Notes under the pieces: model-generated
Databases searched by the model: none
The model's input: the letters and a program-made list of their open reading frames with translations, nothing else
Told to the model about the DNA's origin: nothing
Translations under genes and position numbers: made by a program
DNA from: Branchiostoma floridae
Lineage: Eukaryota; Chordata; Leptocardii; Amphioxiformes; Branchiostomatidae
NCBI RefSeq assembly: GCF_000003815.2
Contig: NC_049991.1
Span: 10,293,729 to 10,357,728, forward strand
Direction of reading: 5' to 3'
Length of the DNA: 64,000 bases
Shown: one piece after another, positions 59,280 to 64,000 of the stretch
Numbering within the stretch: position 1 is the stretch's first letter
Layout: every line of letters starts with the position of its first letter

Positions 59280-59532
59280 AAAGGTGGCATCTCACTGCAC
59301 TTGTGGCACAGGTGCGGCACTGCGGTATTAGTTCATTGCGGTACTGTTGTGTTATTTTTGCAGATTTTTTATTATGATTTAGATATTGCGTAATTCATAA
59401 AAGTATAACTTAGAAGACATCAAAATACGCAAAACGTAAGCAAATTCGTTCTCTATTTCTAAAATTCGTTGAGTAATCTTTCGAACCCCACAGTGCCGCA
59501 CCGGTGCCTCAAGTGTAGTGAGATACTACCTT
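59280..59532. mobile_element. MITE (AAAGGTGG...CACTGCA family), copy 4
   Basis: Starts AAAGGTGGCATCTCACTGCA and ends GTAGTGAGATACTACCTT. The centre AAAAGTATAACTTAGAAGAC with ACGCAAAACG matches copies 1 and 3. Longest copy, about 253 bp. Confidence 0.85.
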
Positions 59533-59838
59533 CAGAAGTTCAGTAATGAAATGATTCCAACGTGTTGCCTGGAGTTTGAAACAGAGTTTTCTCTTTTCTC
59601 GGCTAGTTCGTTCACCCATTATATTCATTCAGCCATTCACTAACTCGGCCACACATTCATTCATTCATTTATTCATTCACTCATTCACGAGAATGTTGCG
59701 TCTAATCCTCACGCTCATAAATCGATATCTTACAAAATAGGCAACTTGACGTGCATCAGGTGTACATCATCAGGTTTAACGGAATTCACATTTAAGAAGC
59801 CGGACTTCTAGGCCTATGACACCATTATGTATGTTCTG
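59533..59838. repeat. Flank with (ATTC)n microsatellite near 59650-59690
   Basis: CATTCATTCATTCATTTATT and further ATTC units form a short imperfect tract. The rest of the stretch holds nothing recognised. Confidence 0.7.
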
Positions 59839-59900
59839 TCTCTGTTGTGACCTGTACTTAGCTCGGTTGGGCAAAAATGTGCAATAAAGGTTTTCTTTCA
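59839..59900 (+). repeat. Retroelement 3' end with AATAAA
   Basis: TGTTGTGACCTGTACTTAGC, GGCAAAAATGTGCAATAAAG and a T-rich end match, in reverse, 62854-62912. Both look like the 3' terminus of one retrotransposon family ending at its polyadenylation signal. Confidence 0.65.
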
Positions 59901-62853
59901 TCAATTCATTTACCGAAGCTGACAAAGTGATTCATGGACTAATATCTATGGAGACGTGGATATAGGATATAGAATTATAATAAGATGGTGGTGTCTGTGC
60001 CTGTTATCCAACGTTCACACATGAACAATTTTTGCCTACGTGATAATCATCGAGTTTAACTATCTTTTGTCAATCTGTCAAGTTTAATGCAGAGTCCAAA
60101 ATTTCATTTTCCGGCCCCTCGGTTTTCAAAGAGATATTGGCATTTCATTATGCCATGATACTTCATGTAGTGGAGGACTAGTGAGGCGTAGGTATGATCA
60201 CTAGTTGTCACTCTGGGCCCCCGTAGTCGGTCACTAACGTGGCTCTTGTAAGCGCACTTTTACATGAATTCCTGTGCCATGACGTTAGTGAACTCTATAT
60301 GCCCATATTTGGTAAGGAAGTACGTGAGCCGAATGACAGCGTCGGAATAAAATGTCCGGTTTACAACAATAGGTGTGCGCCCGACACAGGAGACGGTATA
60401 GTATTTCGCATCCTGTGTAACCGATGTTCCGGGCAGTGTCTTCACCTGTCCTTGGTACTGAAGAGCATTCTTGTAGGCGTCCAAAAGTACTTACAACGGT
60501 ACTGTCTGTCCTTCATACAAACCATAGCTGCATTACTACGTTAATCAAGCTTATTTAGCCTAGATATCCTACTAGTGTTAATATACTAGTAAGTGAGTCA
60601 ACGTGCATTACTTTGGCCTGATATTCAAACAGAAACTTATGTTCTCACCACTAACAATGAATCAGTTTAAAACTTTTCATTTGTGATGTTTGGTGTTCTT
60701 CGACTTCCACCCAAATCCTTCTCTCGTTTCTGCTCTCAAATACCGTTATTTTCCGAGCGACGGTAGTTTAAAACCATCTTCACTCAGATACATATACTTT
60801 AACATGGTTATGGATCCGTCATCCCCCTTTTCAAAGTTATGTTTTAACTTGAATCATTGCCTTCACCTTTTCGCCAAGACGTTGAATAATACATCGTCTA
60901 ACTAAGAATAGGACTTGTATCGTGAAGTCTGCGTACACTGATCCTTCTGCAATATTTTTCCAGTCACTCAGAAAATCGCACTGATACATCTCTCTAGATC
61001 GCGAGTCGAACTAACAACCGCGAGAATCGCATTTAGCGATAGATCTAGATACATTTTTAAACGGAGACAGAAATGCCGCCCCCGCAACAGGGGGTAGGAT
61101 TCATGAACACATTTTCCGCACAATCTCACCAACTCACACGAGACAAACCAAGTTTGTGCGACTTTGATACCTGATTTACGGGTACCTAATCCCGATAATT
61201 GTGTCGAGCCTCTCTCCGAGCCTGATGGATATAGTACTGTGTCCGTACGGTCATACAGTATTCCCTTGTCCTTACAACACATTATCAAGGCTCCATGCAG
61301 TACCGTACTCCAGCCATAACACATTAAGAGCGCAGGCAAACTGCCTTCTGCCAAATTTACACAAATGACGCAAGAACACATAGGATCATCCACGCTTTGA
61401 GTTGATAAACCTTCACGTAATTACTTGCGATACATCTAGATGGCGTCACTTTCAATCCTGGATTCAGTAACCACTCGTGTGACTTAGATAAATGGTTGCT
61501 GAGGACAGTTGTTCACTCAGGACATAGTTGGGTAACTATGTAAAAATAGACGGGACTGACTATATATAGACGGCGTTATCCAAGCCGTGGCCGGAGACAC
61601 TGTATCACTGGGAAAAAAGGTCAACCGTCATCAAGAACTCATTTTTGGGCTCAAGAACCAGACATGGCGGTTAGTCAGGCTGAAAATTGGCACACGTACG
61701 GACTTGGGCGAGACCTTGGCATTCAGGAGTCACATGAGGGGGGAGGGGGGCGGCCAAACAAGTCATTCATGCCAAACATGTCAGGAACTGATGTCTTATA
61801 ACTTAGACGGAGATATTCATCATTTAGGACGATTGTTTTGTAGTCAATTAAAGGTGAACGAAGTGTAAAACGTTGTCATTTTTTCTTCGACACACGCCCG
61901 GACACAAAGTAATGGTTTTCAATAAACCAGTCTACATTTTCTGCAGATATTCTCTTATTATATCATTTTGTGGTCTGGTGTCTAGACGAGTGTTATTTAT
62001 GTAAGCGGATTGACAGTTGGCAAAAAGGTAAAAGTTGTCAAAGGAAAGCGGATAATGCCCATACATATCTAAACCAACACATGACTTACAAAAAGTAAAG
62101 TGCACATGGATACGGGGGTGGTGCTTCTATGGATGTTTTATGAACCCCTCGTGCGGCGCCCCAAAATCCATCCTTTTTATGTCAACTAGTGTTGTAAAAA
62201 AGATTGTAAATGTATTCAAATGTGGCCTGACATGAGTGTTTAAGAAGTGTTTACGGGCTCTTAGGCTAACGTTTTGTATACATGTAGCTTCTCTTTTTAC
62301 CAGTCAGGACTATATACCCCCAGCAGAGGCCTATTTGCAGTACCGCTCCCGGCCGCCTCTGAAAAAGTCGTAAAGACGACTGTAAAATGATCAAATCTCG
62401 GTGATTTGGGGAATGAGAAATGGCGAAAGGCTCGCAAAGGGGTTGAATTCCTGATACTTGTTTGACTTCGTCTTCGAAAATATGAGACGCATAAGGATAT
62501 TTGAGATATTCGTCAGACAAAACGATGAGATGGTAGGTCAAAATTGATATCTTTCCTCAGAAGTGGTGGCTTGTCAATTGTCACGTTTTGAAGGGAAGTG
62601 ACCTCATCCAAATTTCAATTCTGTTTTATGAAAGAAGACGTTTAACAAATGCCATGGTGTTTTTATTTGTTTGTCTATCATTGAAGCCAATTTTCCTTGT
62701 GAAATGCTGTAAGGTATGGACGTGGATGGTGCGAGGGAAAGAGCCATTTGATGTGCTAAATTCTTATTGTCCTCTATAGAAAAACGAAAACCTATTCTTC
62801 TACCCAGTTCGGAATTTTATCTTTCTGTAAACAGCTCAAAACTATCAATGAAT
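59901..62853. other. Intergenic; unassigned minus-strand frames
   Basis: Two frames stand out by length or composition: 60260-60484 (minus; protein-like, containing VNRTFYSDAVIRLTYFLTKY) and 60968-61393 (minus, 141 codons, cysteine-rich, the longest in the window). Neither matches a family I know, and neither shows clear splice or promoter support, so I do not annotate them as genes. Confidence 0.3.
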
Positions 62854-62912
62854 AAATGAAGACTTTATTGCACATTTTTGCCACACTAGGCTAAGTACAG
62901 GTCACAACAAGA
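62854..62912 (-). repeat. Retroelement 3' end, inverted relative to 59839-59900
   Basis: Minus strand: TTGTTGTGACCTGTACTTAG, GGCAAAAATGTGCAATAAAG, then TCTTCATTTATTCATTG. Same terminal sequence as the + strand copy 3 kb upstream, with AATAAA close to the end. Confidence 0.65.
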
Positions 62913-62988
62913 CATGTTGAAGAAATACGTTCAACAGGTACAAGATAAAACTAACGTGTTAGATAGATATAAATTCAACTTTCAGTTA

Positions 62989-63888
62989 GGCCATGTTGAT
63001 TTGATTATATGGATGACATCCTCTGGGAACTCCAAAACTGATGCGAGCGAGCGAATAAAAAAAAAGTTTGGCCTAAAAAAAAAGTTGCCTCCAGTATGAA
63101 ATCAAAGTGGCCAGGAAGGTTGAACATAGGACTTAACACACATAGTATGTTATACCAACAGTTAGGTGTAGGGACCAGTACATTATACGGGTGCAAGACT
63201 TTTTTTTCTTCTTGGACCAATCCGAAAAACAGACATGGAAAAAATCAGAGGAACAGGTTTCGCCAATTACAAAATGGACACACTATGTCGGCAGGCATTT
63301 GGGGTCTTACCGGGGGCCAAGAAGACAACAAGAGGAAGTCAAGTAGAGTTTATAGTCAATTGTACCAAGTTTCTACAGTCAAAGGTACAGAGACAGTTAG
63401 CCTTTACTAACTGGAGAGACGAGATGGGATTTTTTTTTTAATGCCAGTGGGAGTCCAATAATCCACCAAACAGATTCCTAGTTGTAGCAAAACTGACCAA
63501 TTACCCTTGTTTTAAGTATTGCCAGTTCTCAAGTTTCCACAGACAATCATGTCCAGGTTCAGATCCGGACCTGAAAATGATCATCTGGACCTGAACGGCA
63601 CATGCATTTTCTGTACTAGTACCCCCTATACCAACAGTATATTTTTTTCTTTCCGTCCTTTCACATCTTATTCTTTGACTAATTAGATTTATTTTGGCAT
63701 TCTATGGCATTAGACTATGATTAGTTATCTGTTTCCTGATACTTTTTCTTCAATCTGCGGAGTATTTGAGCTCATTTTACAGCTGCTTTGCACAATTCAT
63801 TGTGTGGTCGAAACCTTTTTTTTTTTGGAAACGGCCGAAAATTGGTGCGAGCGCGGATGTCATCCATATAATCAAATCAACATGGCCT
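62989..63888. mobile_element. GGCC-ended MITE, copy C (~900 bp, contains a nested repeat)
   Basis: Left end GGCCATGTTGATTTGATTAT with ATGGATGACATCC; right end GGATGTCATCCATATAATCA with AATCAACATGGCC. Terminal inverted repeats of about 33 bp are nearly perfect. Both flanks read TTA. It is longer than copies A and B because of repeat sequence at about 63160-63640 resembling the intron 3 and 4.98-kb repeats. No transposase. Confidence 0.88.
63160..63640. repeat. Nested repeat inside the GGCC-ended MITE
   Basis: It starts near GGGACCAGTACATTATACGG, with CTTGGACCAATCCG and AAAATCAGAGGAACAGG. It ends with GGACCTGAACGGCACATGCA and TTTTCTGTACTAGTACC. The GACCAGTAC and GTACTAGTACC ends are inverted. 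A 68-codon frame (63235-63441) lies within it but matches nothing known. Confidence 0.5.
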
Positions 63889-64000
63889 TATGGTGGAGAT
63901 ATTTCGCGGTGTACCCAAAGACGGCGTCTTTTTTTCACGAGGAACTAGGCGGGTCAAGCAGCCGACGACACAGCCGGGCACTAGAGCTCATCACTCATAA

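Overview
This window looks like nuclear genomic DNA from a cephalochordate (amphioxus, Branchiostoma-like). The evidence is a single intron-rich animal gene with GT-AG introns, very dense non-autonomous DNA transposons and decayed non-LTR retroelements, and SINE/MITE types I associate with amphioxus. There is no bacterial operon structure and no CRISPR array or phage gene. The genus is an inference; protein and repeat-library searches would settle it. Nearly all short open frames in the window are chance or repeat-derived frames between introns and repeats.

The one gene I can establish is the kinetochore gene NUF2 on the + strand. A non-coding first exon ends at 29794. Fifteen coding exons follow, from the ATG at 30468 to the TAA at 43163, and a polyadenylation signal lies at 43776. 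When joined at consensus splice sites, the coding exons give a 456-codon open frame. It has the calponin-homology-like head of Nuf2, the conserved proline-lysine-arginine block that ends this head, and a long coiled coil. The upstream region carries a YY1-like site, an E-box, a cell-cycle CHR-like hexamer and a 19-bp palindrome.

Region by region: 1-29.6 kb is repeat-rich intergenic DNA. It holds a tRNA-related SINE head, a 1-kb inverted-repeat element full of GTTC/GAAC palindromes, a ~160-bp tandem array, fold-back elements around 12.3 kb, GC-rich palindromic MITEs, a SINE at 19.6-20.0 kb, a LINE relic at 18.1-18.4 kb and a (CA)n tract at 28.1 kb. 29.6-43.8 kb is NUF2; its introns 11, 12 and 15 are loaded with MITEs, including nested hAT-like elements with an exact 8-bp target duplication. 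43.8-64 kb is again intergenic. It has paired GC-rich MITEs, a palindromic MITE at 48.9-49.3 kb, a tandem duplication interrupted by a TA-flanked MITE, a 5'-truncated LINE with an exact 14-bp target duplication, an iteron-like array next to a SINE at 54.5-54.9 kb, a second LINE C-terminus at 57.5 kb and several copies of a GGCC-ended MITE.

I found no clear novel multi-gene system. The most informative observations are structural: an hAT-type MITE end 27 bp from a NUF2 splice acceptor, a MITE insertion whose empty site survives in the neighbouring duplicate, and a six-fold degenerate iteron array.
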